From: Arthrinium phaeospermum
Lineage: Eukaryota > Ascomycota > Sordariomycetes > Amphisphaeriales > Apiosporaceae
DNA length: 64,000 bases
Reading direction: 5' to 3'
Assembly (NCBI GenBank): GCA_006503535.1
Contig: QYRS01000009.1
Span: forward strand, 496,001-560,000
The notes under the pieces are model-generated. The model had not been told where the DNA came from, searched no databases, and saw only the letters and a program-made list of their open reading frames with translations. This document shows positions 36,092 to 47,427 of the stretch, in pieces; the stretch's first letter is position 1, and the number at the start of each line of letters is the position of its first letter. Position numbers and translations under genes: made by a program.

Positions 36092-36621
36092 ATGATATTC
36101 ATCGCCTTTCTCGTCTTTGCCGCGGCGGCAATGGGCGCTGTCCTGGGCGACGACCAGCGTGCCAACCTCGTCCCGCGTGGCTACCAGAACACCACTTGCA
36201 CCGAAACAGATGATAGCCACCCCCGTGGCGCCAAAGGCCAGGCCGTCGATGAGGCCATCCAGATGCTCGGCGCCCGCACCGATAAGTGCTATATGGCAGG
36301 GGGTGTGGAAAGCTGCAAAAGTCTTTATTGCAGTTACAACTCCAGCGTCTTGTCAGTGTTATGCTTTCCATCACCGAACTCATGCCGAGGAAGATCCATC
36401 AAGCAAATGAGTGCTAACCACCGGTCACTTCTAGGTGGTGCAACCTCGACAACGCCGAAGTCACCCAGAATTGCGCCGATCTCGCCCCTTACCTCACGGC
36501 GGTCAGGAGGTACTGCAGCCACAAGTACCCGAACTCCGACTTCACCGGGGTCTGGGGTCGCGCCACCGACTCCGACGGCTGGTACGTCCAGGTCCAAGGG
36601 GACCCTTGGAACTGCCCCTAA
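36092..36621 (+). CDS. Small secreted 8-cysteine protein
   Basis: Two exons, 36092-36351 and 36435-36621, with an 83-nt intron (GTCAGT donor, GCTAAC branch, CTAG acceptor). They encode 148 aa. A signal peptide (about 1-19) is followed by a mature protein with eight cysteines spread over two halves, four encoded by each exon. The second exon has the Trp/Tyr-rich motifs VWGRATDSDGWYVQV and DPWNCP. The GTCAGT donor is non-consensus at position 3, but it is the only donor found that keeps frame and preserves an even cysteine count. I do not recognise the family. Size, secretion signal and paired cysteines fit an apoplastic or surface effector-like protein. Confidence 0.75.
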
Positions 36622-37876
36622 TGGAGGTGCAAGCCACAACACTGTCTGGGCGCGAAGAGCACATCGCAATCTCTTGAGGAGCGCATCGGCCCGCTGTGCA
36701 CAGGCTGGATCAGCAGTGAAGGAGATAATAGGGTGGCTGTCGTGGAGTTGGCAGAGTCGCTCTGAATTCCTTAGACCGTTGCAGTGATGACACTCCAATA
36801 GCCGGGCAAGGTTGGAAGGCGGTGCATCTACCTTTACTCCGCAACCTCTCCTTAGGAATTGATGATACTTGAAAACGAAACAATTCTCTGCTCCATGCAT
36901 GTGATTTGATTCCCCATTTTGGAGCACGTGATGGTCCCTGCCCGCTGTGGGTGCTTGGTTCAAGTTGGCAAACCGACATCCTTTGGTAGGCCACGGCCTC
37001 AGCCGGACCCGGGTCAACAGTAATTCCTAATATCTGATGGCGCGTCCCAGGGCATCTGTAACCGTCCCCAATTCCACAGTAGTTGGTGTTTGTTGGTAAT
37101 TGAGCATTGCGCGTACGTCACACGCAGAAACACACGCCAGTTCATCAAACGGCCAAACATTGGGTACCGCCGTTTCGGTTCATCTAATCGTTTCCCCAAG
37201 CGGCAGGTGGGCCCACCGATCGTTGCCCCCGGCGCGCTGGTTAGGCTCTTGGCCCGCGACAAAGCCAAGCCTGTCAACCCCCACCCATCCACCCACACCC
37301 ACTGCCACAGCCGATCGCCCAGTCGCCAGCTGCCGGCGCTAGGAACGGGCGGGAGGGAGGCAACTCTCTCTGAAACAACTCGGGGCTCACAAGGACGTAG
37401 ATTTTGCCTGTTCTCACATTGAGAGTCGACAATTTGTGCCCCTCCAACGTTTGTTTAGACGTTTATTAAAAGTAACGCCAGGCCCAGCCCGTCTCCATTT
37501 ATTTCCAACAAGGCACGCAAATATGGATAATCAGGAACTCGTGGGTTCCGAGCTGTATCAGAAACAACCAACCATGACGTGCGTTTTAACCGGGGAGATG
37601 GGAAATGGCGAGAGAGTAATGGGTTATAAGAGAGGGCAACTCGTCCCGTTGGTTTTCCTGCTCTTGCTTGACATATCCATCTCCTCATCGACGACTCGCA
37701 ACAACCTCCCAACTTCCATTCTCTTTTAGTGGCTGGGCCAATATCTTCGCCTTGAACATTCTCTACGAGACTTTTTTTCGACCTGCAACCTTTCTCTATT
37801 GTGATACCTGCTCAGCACTCTAAACAACACTACCGGTAGTCAGTAAACCGCACACCAATACCCACCCACAGACACA
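36622..37876. other. Intergenic
   Basis: About 1.25 kb separates two small secreted-protein genes. No gene, RNA gene or repeat can be supported. Confidence 0.5.
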
Positions 37877-38701
37877 ATGAAGTTCTCCACCGTCCTCCTC
37901 TTCACCGCCTCCGCCACCGCCGGCGTCCTCGACCTCGGCTGGCAGAAGCGCCGCGTCACCCACGACCCCGAAGCCGCCACCGCCGGCGCCAAGATCGAGG
38001 CGCCCCGGGCCCTGGAGCTGGCCCACCAGGTCCGCAACGCCAACAAGGGCGGCGACAACGAGGCTAAGGCCTCTGCCGCTTCGGCCGCCGCTGGCTCTTT
38101 GTCGTCGGCCGCCGCGCAGGCCCAAGGGTCGGCCGGCGCAGCTTCTGCCGCTGCGGCTGGCTCTTCGCCGTCGTCGGCCGCCGCCGCTTCTGCGGCGGCT
38201 GCTCCCACGCCGTCGTCCGTGGCTAGGAAGGCCCGTCGCTCCGCCGCCGCTGCTTCTGCGAAGGCGCAGAATTCGGCGGCTGCTGCATCCGCGGCTGCTG
38301 CGCCCTCATCGGCGGCTGCTGCTTCTGCCGCCGCCGCCACCCCCTCTTCTGCGGCCAAAGCACGCCGCTCTGCCGCCGCCAAGTCTGCTGCCGCCGCCGG
38401 CTCTTCCCCCTCGTCGGCTGCGGCTCAGGCCCAGGGGTCGGCCGGCGCTGCTTCCGCAGCGGCTGCGGGTTCCTCGCCATCCTCGGCCGCTGCCGCTTCT
38501 GCTGCGGCTGCCGCTACGCCTTCGTCTGTGGCTAGAAAGGCGCGTCGCTCCGCTGCCGCTGCTTCTGCAAAGGCACAGAACTCGGCTGCCGCTGCGTCCG
38601 CGGCTGCTGCGCCCTCATCGGCCGCTGCCGCTTCTGCTGCGGCTGCCTCCGCTACGCCGGCTTCGGGGGCTAAGGCTCGTCGCTCTGCGAAGTCTAACTA
38701 G
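37877..38701 (+). CDS. Secreted Ala/Ser-rich tandem-repeat protein with dibasic (Kex2-like) sites
   Basis: Intronless, 274 aa. A signal peptide (about 1-16) precedes a short pro-like segment with a KRR site at about residues 24-26. From about residue 60 the protein is almost entirely Ala, Ser, Pro and Gly. Two copies of a 102-aa unit lie head to tail, and four KARRS motifs occur in the order VARKARRS, AAKARRS, VARKARRS and GAKARRS. Regularly placed dibasic sites in a secreted repeat protein are the hallmark of fungal Kex2-processed repeat proteins, which release several peptides in the late Golgi. Here the candidate peptides are about 40-60 residues and low complexity. A structural, wall-associated or ice-binding-like Ala-rich role is equally possible. 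It has no cysteine and no GPI signal. Confidence 0.8.
   Translation: MKFSTVLLFTASATAGVLDLGWQKRRVTHDPEAATAGAKIEAPRALELAHQVRNANKGGDNEAKASAASAAAGSLSSAAAQAQGSAGAASAAAAGSSPSSAAAASAAAAPTPSSVARKARRSAAAASAKAQNSAAAASAAAAPSSAAAASAAAATPSSAAKARRSAAAKSAAAAGSSPSSAAAQAQGSAGAASAAAAGSSPSSAAAASAAAAATPSSVARKARRSAAAASAKAQNSAAAASAAAAPSSAAAASAAAASATPASGAKARRSAKSN
38088..38698 (+). repeat. 306-nt (102-codon) tandem duplication inside the Ala-rich gene
   Basis: The block beginning GCTGGCTCTTTGTCGTCGG (about 38090) recurs 306 nt later as GCCGGCTCTTCCCCCTCGTC (about 38396). Similarity runs through the KARRS-containing parts. Most differences are synonymous third positions, so protein identity exceeds DNA identity. 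Confidence 0.85.
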
Positions 38702-39652
38702 ATTGACTTTGCGGGATGCTGGTAATGGGACCAACTCTTGGTTTGATGGGATGGTCCTGGGTGTTACTTATGGATGATAGGGTGCGCCCTGTCGCGATGG
38801 TGGGGAAAATTGAAGTAATGTGGTGGAATATGTAGGATGTGTATGAGGAAGCTTGGTATGGGGAGAACCATGTCATTCTAGTTGGTTGTTGAAGACTGCA
38901 GTGTAATATCAATGGATAATGGTCGAAGCCTACACATACGATTGCCAATGCATAACACCTGGGATACTGTGAAGACTCCATCCTAGGTAAGGGGCGGACA
39001 TCTATGTTTTCTCAGTTCGCACCCTGGAAACACCAATGTGCCGTGTGGCGTTAATCCCCGGCAACAGTAATGTCTTATCTCACAGTGCTATGCGGCCCCC
39101 TTTTGCATCTTACGGCCGAAAGATGTCTTGCATCGAGTGACAAACCCGGGATTCTCACCAGTACCGCCCCCAACAGAACCAACTGAGCGTTACCTGTCTC
39201 GGGTGCCCAATATAAATCTCCTTTCAACTGTACCATGTTCCACCTTCGATGCTTCTTCTTTTGGCAATATAGTCTGCGAACAGAGCTGACACGCTCTTGT
39301 ACCGAGAAAATCTCAAAGACATGTTTCAAATAGTAGATCTCACCGAAATTGAAGGTTGCAAATAACTTTCTATTTTTACCTATTCATACAGTAGTCGATC
39401 TATCACACTACAGAGAACGAGCTGAGCTGAGGTGAACTCCAGTAGAACGAGGTACCCCAAGACCATTGGAACCTGTCACTCCCAACTCCCCAGAGTATAT
39501 AATATAAGATGCACTTGATCACAGTTTGGATACGGACTAAGTCGAGCAGTCTATCACTTCCACCTTCACCTCAGCGACTCTTCCACGATATACAGGACCT
39601 CAAGATTATCACCAGCACAAATAGGGAGCCCCCATTACCCAACAAGCCCACC
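38702..39652. other. Intergenic
   Basis: Nearly 1 kb separates two small secreted-protein genes. Only a TATA element near the right end is noted. Confidence 0.5.
39496..39502 (+). promoter_or_regulatory. TATA box of the small acidic secreted-protein gene
   Basis: TATATAA about 150 nt upstream of the start codon at 39653. Confidence 0.45.
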
Positions 39653-39919
39653 ATGGTCCCCTTCAGCAACCCGATCCTCGCTTTTTCCGTCGTCGGCCTC
39701 GTCTCGATCGCGACGGGTGCCCCGATGCCCGCCAAAGCGGCCATCATGGACACGCGCACCGGTGGCGATCTTACTCCAGGAGCCTACCCGGTTTCGACTT
39801 CGACGTTGCCCGACAAAACCCAACTAGAAGATCTCGACTCGGGTGACTACCCCATGCCGGAAATACCCTTCGAGACTTTCCGCGACCCGGAATTTGAAGA
39901 TCACTCGGGACAAAAATAG
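39653..39919 (+). CDS. Tiny acidic secreted protein
   Basis: Intronless, 88 aa. A clear signal peptide (about 1-22, ending SIATGAP) precedes a cysteine-free mature part of about 65 residues that is rich in Asp, Glu, Pro and Thr, with two DL/SGDYPM-like turns (LTPGAYPVS and LDSGDYPMP). ATG 39653 is preceded by CCACC, a good Kozak context, and a TATATAA box lies 150 nt upstream. I do not recognise a family. It may be a secreted peptide or a small effector candidate. The ORF is short, so the call rests on the signal peptide and promoter. Confidence 0.6.
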   Translation: MVPFSNPILAFSVVGLVSIATGAPMPAKAAIMDTRTGGDLTPGAYPVSTSTLPDKTQLEDLDSGDYPMPEIPFETFRDPEFEDHSGQK

Positions 39920-40445
39920 GGTGTCCGTCGGCCGGCGGAGCAGCCGTTGGGGCAACTTCGGACGCAGTGTGGATTGACTTGACATCGTCGGATATGAGGA
40001 GAGGTTTCTTTGATGATTTGCTTGTTACGTGGAACACAGACTGAGAGTTTATACGGTTCGGCACTATTATTTCATTGGGTTTACTGGCTATACGGATCTT
40101 TCCCATTGCACTTTCATTCCTTGAATTGGCGGGGCCGGAGAGCTCCGCTAATACCCATGATTTGGTTTCGCAGAAAAGGGGTATGATTGGACCAACTCCA
40201 TTTTTGTATGCAAGTTATAAAGGTTACGGAGCGAAATAACTCATATTCCATAGTTGACTCACGTCTGGTTTCTTCTCATTTCTGCTGTCTTGCTATATGT
40301 ACAGTCTAATACATGTCTATCCCACCATCCCTTCGCGCACGCGTCCAGCGCGAACAACCTCTTCTTCTAATTTTTACCCAAAGTTCCCGGTCTGGTATCA
40401 TCAATCATCCGCGATCCCCTCATCTAAGAGCGTGATGTAACGCGC
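39920..40445. other. Convergent intergenic region
   Basis: About 0.5 kb between convergent genes, probably both 3' UTRs. Nothing else is seen. Confidence 0.5.
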
Positions 40446-41647
40446 TTAAGCATCGACCAGGATCAAGTTCTCACCGTTGCCGACACCAGGCTTGCACTTG
40501 CGCGGCGGGTCCGAGTGAGGCACGTCAAAGATCTTGACCCACTTGCCGCCCGTGCAGGAGTACCCCTCCAAGCCGCTGTTGGAGCAGCCGAGCTGGCCGT
40601 GCGTGCAAGGGCTGGAAGGGTCCATGGCGCCGCCAGAGCCGGGAGCAACGGGACCGGGGATGGGGACGGCGCCGCTGGGCGCAGCAGGAAGGGCGGAGGA
40701 GCTGGGCTCAGGCGCAGGGACGACGGAGGTCGGGACAGGGGCGGCAGAGGTGGGCTTGGCAGACGGGGTCGAAGGCTCAGGCTGGGGCGCTTGAGAAGCC
40801 GGCGGGGAGGCAGGCTCCGAAGGGACAGGGACAGGAGCAGGAGCAGGGGCAGGAGATCCGCCGCTTCCACGGTCACCACCCTTCCGGGCGCGCGGGTTGC
40901 CGTCACAGGGCTGTTGGAAGAGCTGCTCATCGCCGTTGGCGCGGTCGACGGACGGGCCGGGGTCGGGGTACGCAATGGCAATCTGCTGCTTGAGCGCCTC
41001 GCCCGTGGTGCAGCCGCCCGAGAGCTCGCCGATGTTGGCCATGAAGAGCTCCGGGAAGTCGGCGCCGCGCTTCGACATGGCGACCAGGTCCCGGCGTGCC
41101 GACAGCTCCATGCGCTTCGTCTTGGCGGCTTTCACCACGACCAAACCGCAGTTCTGGTAGAACTCGGGCTCGCCGCCGATGCGGTTGATCCAGTTCCAGC
41201 TAAAGGTGTACTCGCCGGGCGCGATGCCCGGGGGGATCTGGAACTCGTACACGTCGCTGTTGGCGCCGTCGAGGTTGCCCTTCTGGTTCCGGGCCGGGCA
41301 GCCGCCCTCGATGGAGTGGATGACGGACCAGGAGCTGTCCTTCTTGGGGTCCCAGCCCTTGGTCAGGGCGAACTGGCAGCTGCCGCCGCCGTGCACGGCC
41401 GTGCCCTTGACCGAGAACTTCTGGGTCTCGCCGATGACCATCTCCGTCTTGGGCGACGCGTCGGACGTGTCGAGCTTCTGGCCGGCGGGGATCTTGCAGG
41501 GCCAGTCCGCGCCCGTGGGCTCGATCGGGTTGGTGGGGCCGTAGGCCAGGAACTTGGCCGGGGCGGGTTCTCCATGACGACGTGGGCCGAGGCCGCCGTG
41601 GCCAGCGCGGCGGCGAGGATGGACGAGGTGGTGGTGGAGAAATGCAT
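40446..41647 (-). pseudogene. AA11-like lytic polysaccharide monooxygenase with C-terminal Cys-rich module, frameshifted near the N-terminus
   Basis: The minus strand encodes a signal peptide (MHFSTTTSS to ATAASA), then the mature N-terminal histidine (HVVMENP). The second histidine lies in GTAVHGGGSCQ, followed by EFYQNCGLVVV, which carries the aromatic axial residue. Together these give the copper histidine brace and chitin-active AA11 pattern. A Pro/Ser/Ala linker leads to a terminal module (CTHGQLGCSN, then YSCTGGKWV) resembling the X278 chitin-binding domain. The frame of the signal peptide and the frame of the body do not meet. At 41565-41567 (CCC on the minus strand) one base appears to be missing, just after HVVMENP. 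No GT..AG intron can bridge so small a distance. Either the assembly has a one-base error in this GC-rich run or the gene is recently broken. The rest is intact, about 400 codons. Confidence 0.82.
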
Positions 41648-41684
41648 GGTGGCGGTGGGACGAAGCTAGGCCGTTGCTAGCTTC

Positions 41685-41691
41685 TTAAATA
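41685..41691 (-). promoter_or_regulatory. TATA-like element of the LPMO gene
   Basis: TATTTAA on the minus strand, about 40 nt upstream of the start codon. It is close for a TATA box, so the call is tentative. Confidence 0.3.
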
Positions 41692-44426
41692 GGGGTAAAA
41701 GGACAAGCAACTCGTTGTCGTAATAAAAGGGGGTGCGTAGAAGAGAAGAAGGAGCGGTTAGTATGAACGACCAGTGGTGCGAGTGATGCTACATTTTGGG
41801 TTCATCGGACTCCATTCCGACTTATATATTACGGTAGTGCCCGGGGGCGATTTGGTAGTAAGGGGGCGAAGAAAGGTATTGTTTCGCAGGAATTGCTTTT
41901 CTCGATAAAAAGGAAGGCATTTGTACTAAAGCTGCAACAAAGGACTGGGCGGCGTCAGATTGTCAGCCGCCCTATTGTGTGCGTCGATGCCTTTTTGTTT
42001 CAAGCTGCAAGCGCTGCCGAGGCCGAAACAAAGGGGGTTGTTGGCCAATCAGACGTCCGCGTTGGCATCTTCATGCAGGGGCTTCGGCCGTCGCACAGTT
42101 GCACCACAGGCAGGCCGCAGCCAATCCTTGGGGCCGTCGCCTTTGTTTGTCGGCTTCTTGGCACGCACACCCCCAAGTAAGCTGCGCAACCCCTTTACTC
42201 CTTAACCCTCCAATCTTGGGGCCAACTGAACAACCTCGACTCCTTATTGAGCTGATCAAAATCATCTGATTGACGACTGGACTCTAGCTTCAATACTGGC
42301 TCAACTGCACGATGAATTGGACGCTTCTATTTACCAAGTAGCATCCAAGCATTACCAAATGTTTCGCCATCAGCCACAGCGCTGGCCTTTTGGGGTCTTC
42401 TCCAATGACTACCGCCTTGCCGCCTCGTGGCGTATCGATAGCATTATCAGGCATCAGTTCAGCGATAAACCTAAAAGCACAGGGAGTCTCCTTGTAACTG
42501 TTCGGAGCCGAATCATTGCTCTTCGGATCCGAGCGAAGCAGAAAAAAGAAAGGAAAATCGCAGAAACAAACAAACACTTTTGATTGGCCAGAGTAACAGA
42601 GAAGGGTTCAATACTAACCTTTGGGTATCTTATGTCTACTATAGGTTGCATTGCGCTTTGACGTGTCACTTCTGACAGCACCGAAGGTTGGGTGAGACTC
42701 AGGTTACAGATCACTGGCACAAATGGTTGTGACGCAAGCCCACCGACCTGGTGCGGGTCGTATCAGACCGGAAGAAGAGCTCCCTTCTGGTAACTGTAGG
42801 GGATAGTAGTAGTTGTAATGCATTCATAACCAAGGTATGGCTCGAGGGCCTGGTAATAGATGCTGTCCGAAACTCGGAGCACCTTGAAAGTATCCCCTAA
42901 ATTGCAATATGCAAGGGAGAGGGTTACAGCTGCCTAACCAGCCAGCTTGCCTTGAAGTCAGCCTCTAGTACCCGAGGTGTCGAGGGTTGTTTTGCCTGAG
43001 TATGCCGTTGCCGGAGTCCATCGCATCTCCAACGGTCTCTCTCGGCCGCTGGATGAAGCCGGATCGGCACAGAAAAGCTGCTCAGCTATTGGTACGGTTA
43101 TTGTGATGTATATTTAGATGTGCTTATTCTTTGGAGCGGGGAATGCAGTCCACTGGGGAGTATTCCACTTGCTAGAAACAGAAAAGTACGACTCATGCGG
43201 TGGTATGGAGATAGCAGTGTATGAGGCTGTGCAAACTGTCAAAATGGCATTTACAAATTCGCAGACAAAGAGCCCCATCCCATGGCTCGGAGGGAGGGTC
43301 CGATCCAGCCCCACATCTGCCGACTGGTAACCCGTCGACCACCATGACTCGCTCGGATGTGACCAACCGTAGCTTCAAAGCCATCGCATATAACCGACCA
43401 ATCATGAGCTCTCGTACCTTTGCACGTTTTCGCCTTGATGCACCCCGGACTGGACAGTGCATGGGCTGTGAGGCCGGGCCGCAGCACGTTACCGAAACCC
43501 CGTCACATTGACTAAGTACCCATACCCGAGAGTGGGTGGACATTGCCAGTCACTCAGCTTCATCAGCTGTGTAACAGCACAATCAATGCCAAAGCTACAT
43601 ACATCATGGTTTAAGGTACAGTTACGCACGGGAAGAGTTGCTTGGTATTAACTGATTCCTCATACTAGGATAGACCATCTATTGTACAACAGAACACGGA
43701 CGGCTCTATCCAGACAAAAGAAGAAAAAAAAGTATAATATAGTAGATCAGGCATGAGCTAACCTGTGAAGATTTGTGCATTCAACGCGATGCGCGACGCG
43801 GTGAACGACATCTTGATTTTGCTTATCATTTTCAGGAACGCATGACGCAACCGAGTCATGTTCTAGAGACATTCTGCGGTTTGAAACGCGAGACCCCAAA
43901 CCCCTACCCCTGTCGACGAACCATCCAGTGAGGCGCAACCCTACAGCGTGCATTGGCCCCACAGGACCCCTACGCATAGAAAAGAGACGAGCGGTCTGGT
44001 TCGCAGAGCCGCAAAGCCAAGGCCCTTCCCTTCCCAGAGGCAGGGCGAGGTGCGTCTGGAAATGGGGTCGACAGGCTGGGTGATGCCATCGCCGTGGGTC
44101 CCGCCAGGCTAATCTAAGCTTAGCGAGGTGTTTGAAAATAGAACAGACGCCTGCCAGCCCCATCGATAGAAGGAAACGAAAAGGCTTAGCTGCCATACAG
44201 TAGATCTATGGCTTAGCGCAGTACTCTATCATGGTTAGGGTGGAATGGGAAAGGAAACGATGCTGCCGACTCTCGAAATAGCACCCCTGCCGGGGAAACG
44301 TTCACGAATAGAGTAGGCTGAGCTGCTGTATGGGGTAGCAGCCAGGCGGTTCAACCCGGGGTGGTGGTATGCGACTTGTCAGTTTTCATGAGACCCGTGG
44401 AAAGAAGTCACGATAGTGAATCTGTG

Positions 44427-44433
44427 TATATAA
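44427..44433 (+). promoter_or_regulatory. TATA box of the Cys-rich repeat protein gene
   Basis: TATATAA about 220 nt upstream of the start codon at 44652, followed by a long C/T-rich leader typical of strongly expressed fungal genes. Confidence 0.5.
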
Positions 44434-44651
44434 GGAGTCGACAATCGACCTCTAACACTCTTTTCCTCGCCACTCTCATCACCAACAACTCCAACAACAC
44501 TCTTCTTCTTCTTCTCACTTCAGCTTTTCGCTTCACTCGCCTGCGCCAGCCGCCTTTACTTCTTTCGAACTTCTTCAGACTTCCTCTTCATCTTCTAGAT
44601 ACCCACTTCTTCACCACCTTTTCCACCACCAACCAACCCAACACCGCCAAC

Positions 44652-45430
44652 ATGCAGTTCACCAAGATCGCCGCTCTCCTCTTCACTGTCGCCGCTGGCG
44701 TCTCGGCCACCCCGGCTCCCGACGCCGCCGTCATGGCCCCCTTTGAGCTCCACGCCCGCTCTTGTGGCGCCGGTCTCCTCCGCGGCAACGCCCTGGCTCT
44801 CTGCCAGAAGGCCTGCAAGGCCGCTTGCGTAAGTCTTCCTACTCGCATCTTTACCTGCCTACCTCGACACCCCTACAATCTGTTCTATTCCGACCACCAT
44901 GACTGACAACACCACTTTTACAGACGGTGATCCCCATCCCCGTCGCCTCCGCCGCCTGCGCCGCCTCGTGCGACCAGAAGCCGGTCAAGGCCCGCGACGA
45001 GGAGGCCGACGCCACCCCCGAGGAGGCCGCCGCGGCGGTGCAGAAGCGCAACGTCGAGGCGCGCGCCTGCGGGCTCTTCAAGGGCAACGCCCTCAAGCTC
45101 TGCCAAGAGGGCTGCTCCGCCGTCTGCACCGCCATCCCCATCGCGGCCGCCAAGGACGCCTGCGTCGCCTCGTGCAAGGCCGGCTCCCTGAAAGTCCGCA
45201 ACCCGGAGCCCGCCCCGGCGCCCCTCACCGGCGGGCAGGTCTGCCGCGGCGCCTGCGCCGTGACGTGCAACTCGACGGTGCTGGCGCTGGTGCAGAAGAA
45301 GTGCCTCTCGGTCTGCGTGAGTATCCCCTCCCTCTCCCTTTTCCCCATCCATTCCCGCTCTTCGCTATCTCGGGACGGTTTCTAATAATTATGGTCTCTA
45401 TTACAGAACGGAAAGTGCCCCGCCAACTAG
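44652..45430 (+). CDS. Secreted protein with duplicated Cys-rich module
   Basis: Three exons, 44652-44828, 44924-45316 and 45407-45430, all phase 0, encode 197 aa. Introns have GTAAGT and GTGAGT donors. A signal peptide (about 1-19) is followed by two copies of a module of about 40 residues. The first copy reads SCGAGLLRGNALALCQ and then C-x3-C-x12-C-x3-C; the second reads ACGLFKGNALKLCQ with the same spacing. They are joined by an acidic/Lys-Arg linker containing QKRN. A third, shorter Cys cluster (VCRGACAVTC, then KKCLSVC) and a seven-residue last exon (NGKCPAN) end the protein. The first intron falls inside module 1, between its fourth cysteine and TVIPIP. I do not know this family. It may be an effector or surface adhesion protein, and the QKR site could allow Kex2 cleavage between modules. 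Confidence 0.82.
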
Positions 45431-47427
45431 ACAGACGGGCAGAACAGCTGCGCGAGGAAACAGGGGGGGCTGGCATTAAAGCCATTTGACATGGCCATTC
45501 GGATATCCTCGAGCGGATCTGGCATTTCCTTTCTCTTTTCCTTTGTTTTTTCCTTTTACCTTTTAGCGGATTCCATTTTGATTTGATATCATGGCGGGCT
45601 TGATGCTGCGGAAGAAGCGGAGGGGCGCCTGTTGGATTGTAAATAGAGTGCCGCATATCATCAAGAGAACGCCGTTTCTAAGTTCAAACCTATTCGACGA
45701 AACAGTATCCCTGCTTTGTTCGCTCCGAGACTCTTGTCCGCGGAACCAACCAGACTTCAATGTGATTCGGCCGCGAAACCAGCTTCTAGCACGAGATATA
45801 ATATGACAATACACGCATGGTCCTCCGACCGAGCCAGCCGTGATGCTAAAAACACTGGAATTTTGCCTTGTTTCGGGCGTGGTCGCTATTTCTGGTCATG
45901 CTTTTCACTGCATGAATGCTTCCAGCTCGGTGCACACAGAGAAAACATAACTTGGTCATGTCGCATCGTTCAATCAACTAGTTGCAGAACACCCACCTGT
46001 TGATGCATCTCACGAAACCGCAACGTCCATGAACAGCCGAACTGGGGAGGGGAACCGAGTCCACATAGAAGACTTTGGGGAAAACCAACATCTCGGTCCC
46101 GGCCCCCCGAGCGCATGCACTAATAGCACGCGCGTAGCGCAACATCTAGCTGACGAGCAGGCAGGAGCTAGGCCACATACAGTACAGCAGTGCCGACAAG
46201 GTCCGCCATCGCCCCACCCCCAGTATTTCGAGGAATGGCAGGCGGGAGTCCAGTATGCCTTACATAAGTATGGGGCCACCGACCCATCTAGGCCGTCCTA
46301 TAGGCGTCATGGAACTTGCTGCGAGTGCTGGCTCATACATAGTTCAGTTTTTACATCCAAAGGCAACCTCCTTCCCCAATGCGACATTGTTATATGAACC
46401 GAGGCGAGTTAGTTTTGTAATAACGACGGGAGAGAGCAGATAAAGTGTCAAGTATAGTACGTTCGACGAGTCCCAACATGCGTACTCGAATGGTAGATTG
46501 GCGCGGATCACGGAACCTACTCCACGACAGCTTCATTGACGTCGACAAAGTTTGAGGATCATGCCTGACATCACTCTGGGCGTTGCATTGGCCGATTACC
46601 CGGGCAGCTCACACGAATCAACAAGACGCCGTGGGGCTGGCAGGAACGAATAATGTAGGTTTGGGCTGACGTTTTAGAGTTCAAGGCTTGCACTATTAGT
46701 AGCCGTTGCGAAAAAAGGCAGTTTTGGTGGCGACGGCTCCTGGACCAGCTGCCGTCTGCCCCACGTCGAGGTCCTCGCGCGACATGCAGTGGCGAGATCT
46801 CTAGCCGACGGACAATATCCTCCCCCACGGCAGGCTCCGGACTTTACACAGAAAACTAAAAACAGATAATAGGGCTTCTAGAAAACGCAGGGTGACTCCT
46901 TGATGATGCCGACCAAGGGCTGGAGGGGGAATTAGCTCGTGGGTCTAGTCAGCCGGCTGCAGATCCCGAGTCAGCTAGCATCTCGCCGAGCGTGGCTAGA
47001 TCTATCAAACCCGTTTGTCGTTATCTCCGGGCCTACGCCCTCTCATTGGCTGGGAAGGAAGAGGTCTAGAGTAGAGGCCGGAAATGTCTCGGGTATGAAT
47101 GCCGTAATGACTAGCCATGGTCGAGTGGGAACGGCCTACTGCGATTCCCCGGGATCCAAATTTGATAGGTACTGCCATATTTAGCAACCCCATCCTTCTC
47201 TGTTGCTAACGCTGCATGACACCCCCAAGTAGCATTCACCCTCTCTCTCTGACTCTGGTCTCTCAGACAAATATTGGTGACCTGCAGATATTAATACCAT
47301 CTTCTATCCCAGTACCACTCTCTCGTGGTGCATCAATACACCATTTTCCTTCAGATGACATCCTGACCTTCAATGGCGCTACCGACAAGTCGTCACTGCT
47401 CTTCGCTAGCCCCATTATAACACCACC
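45431..47427. other. Intergenic
   Basis: Two kilobases lie between the Cys-rich repeat protein and the second NACHT gene. No gene, RNA gene or conspicuous repeat can be supported. Confidence 0.5.

Larger units (their letters stand above)
41648..44651. other. Long divergent intergenic region
   Basis: Three kilobases lie between the divergent LPMO and duplicated Cys-rich protein genes. Several overlapping short frames exist (for example 43193-43543 on the minus strand and 43747-44196), but none has a recognisable domain or splice-supported extension. A C/T-rich leader (44450-44650) precedes the next gene. Confidence 0.5.

Noticed and set aside
41560..41570. An intron to explain the LPMO frame change
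   Set aside because: The signal-peptide frame and the body frame meet within a few bases; there is no room for a GT..AG intron without losing conserved sequence.
40515..41669. 384-codon open frame antisense to the LPMO
   Set aside because: It is Arg/Gly/Ala-rich without a domain; the LPMO frame explains the region.
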